A stretch of DNA of 64,000 bases, taken from positions 3,693,501-3,757,500 of the forward strand of contig NZ_CP128540.1 of NCBI RefSeq assembly GCF_021283545.2, in the 5' to 3' direction. The notes under the pieces are model-generated. The model was given only the letters and a program-made list of their open reading frames with translations. It had not been told where the DNA came from and searched no databases. This DNA comes from Pseudomonas alloputida. Lineage in GTDB: Bacteria; Pseudomonadota; Gammaproteobacteria; Pseudomonadales; Pseudomonadaceae. Each line of letters starts with the position of its first letter. Position 1 is the first letter of the stretch. Shown here piece by piece: positions 25,574 through 34,992 of the stretch. The position numbers and the translations under genes were made by a program.

Positions 25574-26608
25574 ATGAACAAATTGCTACCCACCTCCACG
25601 GCCGGCAGCCTGCCGAAACCCGCCTGGCTTGCTCAACCCGAAACACTCTGGTCACCGTGGAAGTTGCAAGACGAGCAACTGGTCGAAGGCAAACAGGATG
25701 CCTTGCGCCTGGCCTTGCAAGAACAACAACACGCCGGTATCGACATCGTCAGTGACGGCGAACAAACCCGCCAGCACTTTGTCACTACGTTTATCGAGCA
25801 CCTCAGCGGCGTTGATTTCGAACAACGGAAAACCGTCAGAATCCGTGATCGCTACGATGCGAGCGTACCGACGGTGGTGGGTGCTGTCGCTCGACAAAAA
25901 CCGGTGTTTGTCGAAGATGCCAAATTCTTGCGCCAGCACACCACACAGCCGATAAAGTGGGCGCTGCCCGGCCCCATGACCATGATCGACACACTGTATG
26001 ACAACCACTACAAAAGCCGCGAGAAACTGGCCTGGGAATTCGCCAAGATTCTCAACCAGGAAGCCAGAGAACTGGAAGCCGCGGGCGTGGACATCATTCA
26101 GTTCGACGAACCGGCATTCAATGTTTTCTTTGACGAAGTGAATGACTGGGGCGTGGCTACCCTGGAAAGGGCCATCGAGGGCCTCAAGTGCGAAACGGCC
26201 GTCCATATTTGCTATGGCTATGGCATCAAGGCCAACACCGACTGGAAAAAGACCCTCGGTTCAGAATGGCGGCAATATGAACAGGCCTTCCCCAAACTGC
26301 AGCAGTCCAGCATCGATATCATTTCGCTGGAATGCCATAACTCGCATGTTCCGATGGACCTGCTCGAGCTGATTCGCGGCAAGAAAGTCATGGTCGGCGC
26401 CATCGATGTGGCCACCCATGTCATTGAGACACCCGAACAGGTCGCCGCCACCCTGCGCAAGGCACTGCAATTCGTCGATGCCGACAAGCTCTACCCTTGC
26501 ACCAACTGCGGCATGGCGCCCCTGCCCCGCCAGGTAGCCAGCGGCAAGCTCAAGGCGTTGAGTGCAGGCGCAGCCATTGTCCGTCAGGAACTCGCTAACG
26601 CACGCTGA
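25574..26608 (+). CDS. mesD: Folate-independent methionine synthase MesD
   Basis: A 344-residue core-type methionine synthase, corresponding to the catalytic C-terminal barrel of MetE without its N-terminal folate domain. Zinc ligands are in VHICYGYG (His and Cys), ISLECHNSH (Glu) and YPCTNCGMAPLP (Cys). DGEQTRQHFVTTF and FDEPAFN are also typical. It methylates homocysteine to methionine using a non-folate donor that depends on MesX. AAGGT lies about 9 bp before ATG 25574. Operon order is mesX-mesD-flavin reductase. Confidence 0.88.
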   Translation: MNKLLPTSTAGSLPKPAWLAQPETLWSPWKLQDEQLVEGKQDALRLALQEQQHAGIDIVSDGEQTRQHFVTTFIEHLSGVDFEQRKTVRIRDRYDASVPTVVGAVARQKPVFVEDAKFLRQHTTQPIKWALPGPMTMIDTLYDNHYKSREKLAWEFAKILNQEARELEAAGVDIIQFDEPAFNVFFDEVNDWGVATLERAIEGLKCETAVHICYGYGIKANTDWKKTLGSEWRQYEQAFPKLQQSSIDIISLECHNSHVPMDLLELIRGKKVMVGAIDVATHVIETPEQVAATLRKALQFVDADKLYPCTNCGMAPLPRQVASGKLKALSAGAAIVRQELANAR

Positions 26609-26633
26609 AATGAATGCAGCCACAGGACCTACC

Positions 26634-27143
26634 ATGTTGCTTTCCAGTACGGCGATCGAGCCGTCGACTTTTCGCCAGGCACTCGGGCACTACGCATCCG
26701 GCATCACGGTGATTACATCGCACCACGAAGGTGAGCCGATCGGCTTCACCTGCCGGTCGTTCTACAGCGTATCGATGAGCCCGCCGCTGGTGTCATTCAG
26801 TGTGATGTCCAGTTCGGCCAGCTACCCGAAAATCCGCCAGGCTGGCCGCTTCACGGTCAACATCCTGTCAGGTGAGCAGGTCGGCATTTCCAACCAGTTT
26901 GCACGGCGCGGCGCCAACAAGTGGCAGGGCGTCGAATGGCAAGCGTCGCCGTTGGGCAACCCGATCATTGCCGGCAGCCTGCATTGGCTTGATTGCGAAA
27001 TTCACGCCGAACATGCCGCCGGGGACCACCTGATCGTGATTGGCGAAGTCAAAGCGTTGAACCTGCAGGCAACTGCTGCCACGCAGCCGCTGCTGTATTT
27101 CAAGGGGCAGTACTGCAACCTCGCCGCGCATCACGCGGCTTGA
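26634..27143 (+). CDS. Flavin reductase family protein
   Basis: A 169-residue flavin reductase (DIM6/NTAB, FMN-binding split barrel). Motifs include LGHYASGITVITSHHEGEPI, FTCRSFYSVSMSPPLVSFSV and GEVKALNLQ. Members supply reduced FMN to partner oxygenases. It follows mesD closely, so supply of FMNH2 to MesX is a reasonable inference. AGGA lies before ATG 26634; a start at 26610 is possible but lacks a ribosome site. Confidence 0.85.
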   Translation: MLLSSTAIEPSTFRQALGHYASGITVITSHHEGEPIGFTCRSFYSVSMSPPLVSFSVMSSSASYPKIRQAGRFTVNILSGEQVGISNQFARRGANKWQGVEWQASPLGNPIIAGSLHWLDCEIHAEHAAGDHLIVIGEVKALNLQATAATQPLLYFKGQYCNLAAHHAA

Positions 27144-27241
27144 ACCTCACCCCACTCACGGAATACCCATCAAAGGAATTGTCAGGATCACGCAGCAGTG
27201 AAGAAAACCCGCCATTACTGCGTTGATCCGCCATTTTACTC

Positions 27242-28171
27242 ATGATCGATTTACGCCACCTGCGAACCCTCCACGCGCTGCGTGAAACCGACAGCCTGCA
27301 CGAGGCCGCCGAGCGCCTGCACCTGACACAATCAGCCCTGTCGCACCAGTTCCGCGATATGGAAGAGCGCATCGGCACGCCACTGTTCGTGCGCAAATCC
27401 AGGCCGGTGCGCTTCACCAGCGCCGGGCTGAAGCTGCTGCAGCTGGCCGATCAGGTGCTGCCTCAGATCCGCAATACCGAACGGGACCTGGGCAAGCTGG
27501 CCGGGGGCTGCGCCGGACGGCTGCACATCGCCATCGAGTGCCACAGCTGCTACCAGTGGCTGATGCCTTCAGTGGATGAGTTCCGCGGCGCCTGGCCTGA
27601 GGTGGAACTGGACCTCGCCTCCGGCTTTTCCTTCGCGCCGCTGCCAGCCCTGGAGCGCGGCGACCTGGACCTGGTGGTGACCTCCGACCCGGTGACACTG
27701 CCGGGTATCAGCTACGTGCCGTTGTTCAGCTACGAGGCACTGCTGGCCATCGACAACCACCACGCCATGCGCCACAAGCCGTACCTGGAGCCCGCCGATA
27801 TCGCCAGCCAGACACTGATCACCTACCCGATCGAACGCACCCGCCTGGACATCTTCACCCGCTTCCTCGACCCCGCCGACGTCGAGCCCGCACAGGTACG
27901 TACTTCAGAACTGACCGTGATGATGATGCAACTGGTTGCTTCCGGGCGCGGCGTCTGCTGCCTGCCCAACTGGGCCGTGCACGAATACAGTTCGCGCGGC
28001 TATGTAACCGCCAAGCGCCTTGGCGAGCACGGCCTGCAGGCAAACCTCTATGCTGCACTGCGCAGTGACATGCTGGAGGTGCCGTACATGCGTGATTTTC
28101 TGCTCACGGCCAAGGACATCTCGTTCACCACGCTGGCAGGTGTTAGCGTGGCGTCAGGCCCGGTTCTCTGA
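27242..28171 (+). CDS. metR: LysR regulator MetR-like
   Basis: A 309-residue LysR regulator of the MetR type. The HTH reads RETDSLHEAAERLHLTQSALS, and the effector domain has the MetR feature GRLHIAIECHSCYQWLMP, also LLAIDNHHAMRHKPYLEPAD and VRTSELTVMMMQLVASGRG. MetR senses homocysteine. Its gene follows the mesX-mesD-flavin reductase genes by 98 bp on the same strand and a perfect MetR box precedes mesX, so it should control this operon. Confidence 0.88.
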   Translation: MIDLRHLRTLHALRETDSLHEAAERLHLTQSALSHQFRDMEERIGTPLFVRKSRPVRFTSAGLKLLQLADQVLPQIRNTERDLGKLAGGCAGRLHIAIECHSCYQWLMPSVDEFRGAWPEVELDLASGFSFAPLPALERGDLDLVVTSDPVTLPGISYVPLFSYEALLAIDNHHAMRHKPYLEPADIASQTLITYPIERTRLDIFTRFLDPADVEPAQVRTSELTVMMMQLVASGRGVCCLPNWAVHEYSSRGYVTAKRLGEHGLQANLYAALRSDMLEVPYMRDFLLTAKDISFTTLAGVSVASGPVL

Positions 28172-28237
28172 AAGCCGGGCGTGCGTTTGCGAACCTCAGT
28201 ACCGGTCATGGCGCGCCATGCCCCTACCGCCAACGAA

Positions 28238-29125
28238 TCAGCCAGCCTTCGCCAACTGCACTTGCAGAAACGCCATCAGTGCCCCCGCCACAGGTGACAA
28301 GCTGCGCCCTTTGCGGGTGAGCATGCCGATATGCCGTTCTACCCTGGGCTCCTCAAGGGGTACGAACGCCAGTTTGTCGTTCTCCTGCGGAAAAGCGAGG
28401 TACGGCAAGGTACTGATCCCTACCCCCTCCTCCAGCATGGCGATCAACGAAATCATGTTGGAAATGAACAGCCGGCTATCGGCCAGCAAACCCTCGGCCT
28501 CGGTACCCGCCAGCAATTGCGAGGTACCGTTGCGGATCATCGGCACGCCCAGCAACTGCGCCCAATGCAGCCGCCCGCCCGCCTGCGCCAGCGGGTGGTC
28601 GCTGCGGCACACCACGCCAACCTGATCATTCACGATGGGGGCGAATTCGAGCTGGTCATCGTCCACCCACAGGCTGCTGATGCCGAAATCCACCTGCCCT
28701 TGAGCGAGCAACTGCTGCACACGTTCGGCCGTGCCGTCCTGAATGCTGACCTGCACATTGGGGTGCGCGGCCACAAAGCGGGCCAGCGGCCCTGGCAGCA
28801 TTCGGCTGGCCACAGAAGGCACGGTGGCGATGCTGACCTGGCCGATTTCATGCCGGGCAAACAGCATGGCTTCACGCGCAATACGGTCATGGTGCTCGAT
28901 CAAGCCACGAAACAACGGGAGGCAATGCTCGCCATATGGCGTCAGCTCTACCCGGCCACCGCCCTTTTCGACCAGTGCCTGCCCCAGCTTCTGCTCCAGT
29001 TCACGCAGGGCCAGGGATATCGCAGGCTGGGTGCGAAAGGCCTGGCGGGCGGCCGCGTGGAAACTCTTGAGTTCGGCGACCAGTACGAAGTAACGCAACT
29101 GGGCGATTTTCAGCTCGGGCAACAT
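28238..29125 (-). CDS. LysR-family regulator of the aldehyde dehydrogenase/BCCT cluster
   Basis: A 295-residue LysR protein. The HTH is FHAAARQAFRTQPAISLALRELEQ; the effector part begins GQVSIATVPSVASRMLPGPL. ATG 29125 has AGGA 10 bp upstream; an ATG three codons earlier lies against that AGGA and is less likely. It diverges from the aldehyde dehydrogenase gene across a 95-bp AT-rich gap containing an eight-T run, so it most likely controls that cluster. Confidence 0.87.
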   Translation of the reverse strand: MLPELKIAQLRYFVLVAELKSFHAAARQAFRTQPAISLALRELEQKLGQALVEKGGGRVELTPYGEHCLPLFRGLIEHHDRIAREAMLFARHEIGQVSIATVPSVASRMLPGPLARFVAAHPNVQVSIQDGTAERVQQLLAQGQVDFGISSLWVDDDQLEFAPIVNDQVGVVCRSDHPLAQAGGRLHWAQLLGVPMIRNGTSQLLAGTEAEGLLADSRLFISNMISLIAMLEEGVGISTLPYLAFPQENDKLAFVPLEEPRVERHIGMLTRKGRSLSPVAGALMAFLQVQLAKAG

Positions 29126-29220
29126 GGTTAGCATTCCTTATCAAAGCATTTTTTTTATTAATTTTTATTTGCTGCATATTGCTCGCATGATGAATGCCAT
29201 GCAAACGGAGGCGTTCATCC

Positions 29221-30663
29221 ATGTCACACAAGACCTACAACAACTACATCGATGGCCAGTGGTGTGAAGGCCACGCCACTTTGGGCAACTACAGCCCCTC
29301 GGACACTGGCGACCTGATCGGCCAGTACCATCAGGCCAGCGCCGAACAGGCCCGCCAGGCCATCCAGGCCGCCCGCGCCGCTCAACCCCTGTGGGCCGCC
29401 AGTGGTCTGGAAAGCCGCCAGCAAGTGCTCATGGCCATCGGCGACGAGCTGATCGCCCGCAAGGAAGAGCTCGGCGAACTGCTGTCGCGAGAAGAAGGCA
29501 AACCCTTGGCCGAAGGCATCGGCGAGGTCAACCGCAGTGGCCAGTTCTTCCATTACTACGCCGCCGAAGTGCTGCGCCAGATGGGCGAGACTGCCGCCTC
29601 GGTGCGCCCTGGGGTCGACATCGAAGTGCATCGCGAACCGGTGGGTGTGGTAGGCATCATTACCCCCTGGAACTTCCCCATGGCCACCGCCGCCTGGAAA
29701 ATCGCCCCGGCCCTGGCCTTCGGCAACGCCGTGGTGTTCAAGCCGGCCAACCTGGTGCCGGCCAGTGCCTGGGCGCTCACCGAAATCATCAGCCGTCAGG
29801 GCCTGCCCAGCGGCACCTTCAACCTGGTGATGGGCAGTGGTGCCGACGTCGGCGAGGCCCTGATCCAGTCCGCCGAGATTGATGCCCTGACGTTCACCGG
29901 TTCTCTGCAGACGGGCCGACGCGTAGCGGTGGCCACCGCCGGTAATCTGGTGCGCTGCCAGCTGGAAATGGGTAGCAAGAATGCCCTGGTGGTCATGGAC
30001 GACGCCGACCTCGAACTGGCCGTGGAATGCGCGCTCAACGGGGCCTTCTTCGGCACCGGGCAGAAATGCACCGCTTCGTCACGGCTGATCGTCTGCGACG
30101 GCATCCACGACCGCTTCGTCGAGGCGCTGCGCCTGCGCATGCGCCAGCTCAAGGTCGGCCATGCACTGGAGGCTGGCGTCCAGATCGGCCCGGTAGCTGA
30201 CGCACGCCAGCTGGAACAGAACCTGGCCTACCTGCAACTGGCCCAGGCCGAAGGCGCCACCCTGATAGAAGGCGGCGAGCGCCTGCAACTGGCCTGCGAT
30301 GGCTACTACATGCGCCCTGCCTTGTTCATCAACAGCCGCAACGACATGCGCATCAACCGCGAGGAAGTGTTCGGCCCCATCGCCTGCGTGATCCGCGTGC
30401 GCGATTTTGAAGAGGCGCTGGCCACGCTCAACGATACCGAGTACGGCCTCACAGCCGGGATCATCACCCAGTCGCTGCGCCACGCCAGCCACTTCAAGCG
30501 CCGCGCCCAGACCGGCTGCGTGATGGTCAACCTGCCCACCGCCGGCACCGACTACCACGTGCCATTCGGGGGCCGTAAAGCCTCGAGTTTCGGCCCGCGG
30601 GAACAGGGGCAATACGCTCGCGACTTCTACACCGTGGTCAAGACCACCTACCTGCGGCCCTGA
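29221..30663 (+). CDS. Aldehyde dehydrogenase
   Basis: A 480-residue NAD(P)-dependent aldehyde dehydrogenase (class ALDH5/ALDH9-like). The cofactor region is ITPWNFPMATAAWKIAPALA, the catalytic Glu lies in QLEMGSKNALVV and the catalytic Cys in GTGQKCTASSRL. C-terminal sequence is PTAGTDYHVPFGGRKASSFG. ACGGAGG lies 9 bp before ATG 29221. It opens a plus-strand run with the dipeptidase-like, BCCT, orphan, DUF3726 and RidA genes, so its aldehyde is probably an intermediate in breakdown of a BCCT substrate. Confidence 0.9.
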   Translation: MSHKTYNNYIDGQWCEGHATLGNYSPSDTGDLIGQYHQASAEQARQAIQAARAAQPLWAASGLESRQQVLMAIGDELIARKEELGELLSREEGKPLAEGIGEVNRSGQFFHYYAAEVLRQMGETAASVRPGVDIEVHREPVGVVGIITPWNFPMATAAWKIAPALAFGNAVVFKPANLVPASAWALTEIISRQGLPSGTFNLVMGSGADVGEALIQSAEIDALTFTGSLQTGRRVAVATAGNLVRCQLEMGSKNALVVMDDADLELAVECALNGAFFGTGQKCTASSRLIVCDGIHDRFVEALRLRMRQLKVGHALEAGVQIGPVADARQLEQNLAYLQLAQAEGATLIEGGERLQLACDGYYMRPALFINSRNDMRINREEVFGPIACVIRVRDFEEALATLNDTEYGLTAGIITQSLRHASHFKRRAQTGCVMVNLPTAGTDYHVPFGGRKASSFGPREQGQYARDFYTVVKTTYLRP

Positions 30664-30676
30664 AGGAATACATGCC

Positions 30677-31663
30677 ATGCACGACCTCTTGATGATCGAC
30701 GGCCTGCAGTACTCCAACTGGAGCCAGGATATATTCCAGCAGATGCAGGCCGGTGGCCTGAGCGCGGTGCACGCCACCATCGCCTACCACGAAAACGCCC
30801 GCGAAACCCTGTCGCGCCTGGGCGAGTGGAACCGCCGCTTCGAGACATGGCCCGAGCTGATCCGCCCGGTGCGCACGGCCAGCGACATCCGCCTGGCCCA
30901 CGAGGAGGGCCGGGTGGGTATCTTCTTCGGCTTCCAGAACTGCTCGCCGATCGAGGACGACATTGCCCTGGTGGAGGTTTTCCGCCAGCTCGGGGTGTTC
31001 GTCATGCAGCTGACCTACAACAACCAAAGCCTGCTGGCCAGCGGCTGCTATGAGCGCGAGGACAACGGCATCAGCCGCTTCGGCCGCCAGGTGATCGCCG
31101 AAATGAACCGCGTCGGCATGCTCATCGACATGTCTCACAGCGCCGAGCGAAGCACGCTTGAGGCCATCGAACTGTCGAGTCGACCCGTGATCATCTCCCA
31201 CGCCAACCCTGCCAGCTTCCACGCCGCCAAGCGCAACAAATCCGATGCGGTGCTACGCGGGATCGCAGAGTCCGGCGGGCTGCTGGGCTTCAGCACCTAT
31301 CCGTTCCACCTCAAGGGTGCCTCGGACTGTAGCCTGGAAAGTTTCTGCGACATGGTCGCGCGCACCGCCGACCTGATGGGTGTGGAGCATATCGGCATCG
31401 GCACCGACCTGTGCCAGGCGCAACCCTTGTCGGTGCTGGAATGGATGCGCAACGGCCGCTGGAGCAAGGACAAGGACTACGGCGAAGGCTCCAGGGACAA
31501 CGCCAACTGGCCGGCGCCCTTGCAGTGGTTCCGCGACAGCCGCGACCTCCGCAACATCGCCCAGGGCCTGCGCGCCCGCGGCTTTGCCGAGCACGACGTG
31601 GGCAACATCATGGGGCTGAACTGGTTGCGCCTGCTGGAGACCGCCACCACGGCACAGGCCTGA
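30677..31663 (+). CDS. Renal-dipeptidase-like amidohydrolase with altered metal site
   Basis: A 328-residue M19 (membrane dipeptidase) family protein without signal peptide. The second half keeps the zinc-ligand regions LIDMSHSAERS, VIISHANPASFH and HIGIGTDLCQ. However the first metal motif, normally DGHND, reads MIDGLQYSNW, so His and Asp are replaced, and the bridging Glu of GVEGG appears as GFQNCS. Either metal binding is different or the enzyme does something other than dipeptide hydrolysis. A similar protein sits near glycine-betaine catabolism genes in pseudomonads, as I recall. It lies 13 bp after the aldehyde dehydrogenase. Confidence 0.82.
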   Translation: MHDLLMIDGLQYSNWSQDIFQQMQAGGLSAVHATIAYHENARETLSRLGEWNRRFETWPELIRPVRTASDIRLAHEEGRVGIFFGFQNCSPIEDDIALVEVFRQLGVFVMQLTYNNQSLLASGCYEREDNGISRFGRQVIAEMNRVGMLIDMSHSAERSTLEAIELSSRPVIISHANPASFHAAKRNKSDAVLRGIAESGGLLGFSTYPFHLKGASDCSLESFCDMVARTADLMGVEHIGIGTDLCQAQPLSVLEWMRNGRWSKDKDYGEGSRDNANWPAPLQWFRDSRDLRNIAQGLRARGFAEHDVGNIMGLNWLRLLETATTAQA

Positions 31664-31718
31664 ACCCTTTGCACGGACAGCATCAACAATAAAAACAATC
31701 GCAGGTTCCGGAGGTTTC

Positions 31719-33269
31719 ATGAAAAACCCAACCACCTTGCAGGCCGACGGCCAGGCCATGGGCCTGCCTATGGCACGCGATATCGACTGGCCGTTGTTCC
31801 TGATCAGCGGCGGATTCCTCGGCGCCTTCCTGCTGGCGGCGCTGATCGACATCGACACCGTGTCGGCGCTGGTCAATACCCTGTTCGCCTGGTCGACAAA
31901 GGCCTTTGGCCTCTATTGGCAAGTGCTGATGCTGGCAACCTTCGCCGTCAGCCTGTTCATCGGTTTTTCCAGGTGCGGGCGTGTACGCCTGGGCGGGGTC
32001 ACCCAGCGCCCGGACATCAGCACCTTCAACTGGATCGCAGTGATCATGTGCGCCTTGCTGGCAGGTGGTGGCGCCTTCTGGGCCGCTGCCGAACCCTTGA
32101 TGCACTTTGCCAGCCCACCGCCCTTCTTCGCCGGCCTGCAACCGCACAGCGAAGCGGCGGCCACCGCGGCACTGGCGCAATCGTTCGTGCACTGGGGCTT
32201 CCTGGCCTGGGCCGTGCTGGGTAGCCTGCTGGCGATCGTGCTGATGCACCTGCATTACGATAAAGGCCTTCCGCTGGCGCCGCGTACCCTGCTCTACCCC
32301 CTGTTCGGCAAGCGAGCGCTCAAGGGCCCGATCGGCACCTTGGCCGACGCTGCCTCGATCATCGCGGTAGTGGCCGGCACCATCGGTCCGATCGGTTTCC
32401 TTGGCCTGCAGATCAGCAGCGCCATGCACGCCGTGTGGGAGTTGCCCAACACTATCGTCACCCAGTCGCTGACCATCGTCCTGGTCACCGCGATGTACAC
32501 TGTATCGTGCCTGGTGGGCCTCAAAGGCATCCGCTTTGTCAGCGAAATCAACGTCTGGTTGATGATCGGCCTGGCACTGTTCATGGTGGTATTCGGACCG
32601 ACGCTGTTCATCCTCGGCGGTTTCCCGGCAGCCTTTGCCCTGCACGTGGAGCACTTCATCCCCCTGACAATGTTCCGCGCCGACCCCAAATGGCTGGACT
32701 GGTGGACGGTGTTCTATTGGGGCTGGTTCATCGGCTATGCGCCCATGGTGGCCCTGTATGTCGCGCGGATCTCGCGGGGCCGCACCATCCGCGAGATCAT
32801 CATGACGCTGTCGATCATCGCACCGCTGGTGACCATGTTCTGGTTCACTGTGGTGGGCGGTACCGGGATCGGCCTGGAGCTGCAAACGCCAGGCAGCGTC
32901 ACCGCCCATGGCGCCAAGCCTGAAGACCTGCTGCTGGGAGTGACGCAGAACCTGCCACTAGGTGGCCTTGTCAGCGCGCTGTTCCTGTTCCTAAGTTTCA
33001 TCTCAGTGGCCACCAATGGCGACGCCATGGCCTTCACCGTGGCGCTGGCGATGTCCAGCGACGATAAACCGAAGAAGTGGTTGCGCGGTTTCTGGGCAAT
33101 CGGCATGGGCCTGGCGGCGGTGGTGCTGATCACCATTGGCGCAGGCGGTGTGACGGCCCTGCAATCCTTCATTGTCATCACCGCGGTGCCGGTGTCGCTG
33201 GTGATCCTGCCAGCCCTGTGGGATGCCGTGCGCATCGCTCGACACATGGCCCGTGAACAAGGCGTCTGA
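31719..33269 (+). CDS. BCCT family transporter
   Basis: A 516-residue, 12-helix carrier of the betaine/choline/carnitine family. Signature sequences are GTIGPIGFLGLQISSA in helix 5 and WGWFIGYAPMVALYVARISR, followed by GRTIREII, in helix 8. BCCT carriers take up quaternary ammonium compounds by sodium or proton symport. There are no long osmosensing N- or C-terminal tails, which points to a catabolic uptake system rather than an osmoregulated one. It lies 55 bp after the dipeptidase-like gene. Confidence 0.9.
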   Translation: MKNPTTLQADGQAMGLPMARDIDWPLFLISGGFLGAFLLAALIDIDTVSALVNTLFAWSTKAFGLYWQVLMLATFAVSLFIGFSRCGRVRLGGVTQRPDISTFNWIAVIMCALLAGGGAFWAAAEPLMHFASPPPFFAGLQPHSEAAATAALAQSFVHWGFLAWAVLGSLLAIVLMHLHYDKGLPLAPRTLLYPLFGKRALKGPIGTLADAASIIAVVAGTIGPIGFLGLQISSAMHAVWELPNTIVTQSLTIVLVTAMYTVSCLVGLKGIRFVSEINVWLMIGLALFMVVFGPTLFILGGFPAAFALHVEHFIPLTMFRADPKWLDWWTVFYWGWFIGYAPMVALYVARISRGRTIREIIMTLSIIAPLVTMFWFTVVGGTGIGLELQTPGSVTAHGAKPEDLLLGVTQNLPLGGLVSALFLFLSFISVATNGDAMAFTVALAMSSDDKPKKWLRGFWAIGMGLAAVVLITIGAGGVTALQSFIVITAVPVSLVILPALWDAVRIARHMAREQGV

Positions 33270-33271
33270 AC

Positions 33272-34990
33272 ATGATCCATCCAGGTACAACAACAATGCC
33301 CAACAGCGTGCCTGCAATACCCGCGTTGCGCCCTGCCAGCCAAGTCATGGACCTGGCCCGGCTGGGTAGCCACTTCCAGAGCCCGCTAAGCTTCGTGCGC
33401 AGCAGCATGCGGCGGATGATGCAACAGCGCTGGCAAATCCGGCGCAGCTGTTTCGACCTCGATGGTCAAGGCTTCGGCACTGCGATCTACCGCATCGAAA
33501 CGCCAAACGGCCATTACCACTGCGTGATCTTCTCGGCCTACCTGCCGCCGGAAAAGCGCAGCGATCGGGTCATCGCCGACCAGTGGGACGTCAGCTTCGT
33601 GCTGGTGGCCGGCGATGTCGACTCGGCACAACTGGCCGACCTGCAACGCAACGTGCCGCTGCAGGAAGCCGGCCGCTTCGATGCACGCGTGCTGGTGTTG
33701 TCGCGGGCCAACCGTAGCTTGCGCAATTTCGACCGGTTTCTGGCGGCGCTGGCAGAAGGTCGCCAGCCCGATCCACAGCAACTGGCTGAAGTCGGCTACC
33801 TGTATCGCACTACAGCTGTTTACGGTAACGGCAAGTTCGGCATCGCCGATTTTGGTTGCCTGCAAGATAACCCGGACTTCAACCAGCCGTTCAGCGCGCA
33901 GATGTTCACCGTCTACCTGCTGCGTCACTTCAGCATCGAGCAGATCAACCACATGGCCCAGGCACTCGCCCCGCAGCGGGCAGTGCAACTGGCCCCGGCC
34001 CTTCAACGCTACCTGGGGGTCGGCAACGCGACCGGGCTGGGAATGGCCCCTTTTCTGATCAACCACCCTCAACTGGTGGAGCACTGGATCAGTACGCGGG
34101 AAACGGCCCTGGCCCTGGTGCTGGCGCAGCCGGCGGAGCCCGCCCCGTTGGCGCGCCTGCAGCAATTGCTGGCGCGCGCCCAGTTGCACCTGAGCCAGTC
34201 CCGGACCGAAGACCAGCGCCAGCATGAGCAGAACCTGCAAACCTTGGCCGAGCTTGCTTTACTGGCCACCTGGCTTGGCACGCAAGCCGACGGCGCGGGC
34301 CTTTGGCCGCGCCTGCTGGCCTGGGCGCAATTACACACGGGGGTGGGCTGCCAGGAGCTTCTGGTCAGCCTGCTGCTGGAGCTGTACCCCGAGCAGGTCA
34401 CGCCCCTGGCCGAGCACATGGGGGTCAACGAAAGCTGGCAGCTGGACGCCCAGATGCCCCTTGGGCAACTGCGCCAGCTCATCGAGCAGCAGTATGGCTG
34501 GGCGTTGCGCTACGACTTCAGTGCTGCCGATGCGGAGCACTTCTTCTGGTACCGCTCAGCTGAAAAAGAAGAGCCGCGCCTGGGCATTCGCGCAGAGGAG
34601 CCAGGAGCCGAAAAAGAAATGCAGCTGGGTATCGCCCGCAATATCCAGCAGTGCCATAGCGCGCTGCTGGAGCACCTGCAACTGCAGCCTCAGGGGCTGA
34701 CCGCTCACTTCCTGATCGCCCAACCGATGTTCAAGGGCGCGGTACGCCGCCTGCAAGGCATGGCAAAAACGAACTACGGTGAAATCCGTGCCAACCTGCT
34801 GGCCCGGGACATGCTGCCGATTCACCTGCTGCGCTGCAAACTGGCATTTTTCGGCGCGGGGAAATTCGACCCCAAGTCAAGCCGCTGGGTGCGTATCACG
34901 CTGTTCCAGGGCGCGCCGCTGGTCAGCGACATCGGTCAGCCGTTCGCAGACGACTGGAATTTCGCAGTCATGCCGCAAAGGGAGTTTTGA
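33272..34990 (+). CDS. Orphan 572-residue protein of a BCCT cluster
   Basis: I do not recognise this protein. It is soluble, 572 residues, without signal peptide, with Gln- and Leu-rich helical stretches (LAPALQRYLGVGNATG, LQTLAELALLATWLG) and a likely alpha/beta N-terminal region (CFDLDGQGFGTAIYRIETPN). It begins 2 bp after the BCCT stop; ATG 33296 is an alternative start. The gene is followed 2 bp later by the DUF3726 gene. Its tight place between a carrier and DUF3726 suggests a role in the same pathway. Confidence 0.75.
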   Translation: MIHPGTTTMPNSVPAIPALRPASQVMDLARLGSHFQSPLSFVRSSMRRMMQQRWQIRRSCFDLDGQGFGTAIYRIETPNGHYHCVIFSAYLPPEKRSDRVIADQWDVSFVLVAGDVDSAQLADLQRNVPLQEAGRFDARVLVLSRANRSLRNFDRFLAALAEGRQPDPQQLAEVGYLYRTTAVYGNGKFGIADFGCLQDNPDFNQPFSAQMFTVYLLRHFSIEQINHMAQALAPQRAVQLAPALQRYLGVGNATGLGMAPFLINHPQLVEHWISTRETALALVLAQPAEPAPLARLQQLLARAQLHLSQSRTEDQRQHEQNLQTLAELALLATWLGTQADGAGLWPRLLAWAQLHTGVGCQELLVSLLLELYPEQVTPLAEHMGVNESWQLDAQMPLGQLRQLIEQQYGWALRYDFSAADAEHFFWYRSAEKEEPRLGIRAEEPGAEKEMQLGIARNIQQCHSALLEHLQLQPQGLTAHFLIAQPMFKGAVRRLQGMAKTNYGEIRANLLARDMLPIHLLRCKLAFFGAGKFDPKSSRWVRITLFQGAPLVSDIGQPFADDWNFAVMPQREF

Positions 34991-34992
34991 CC

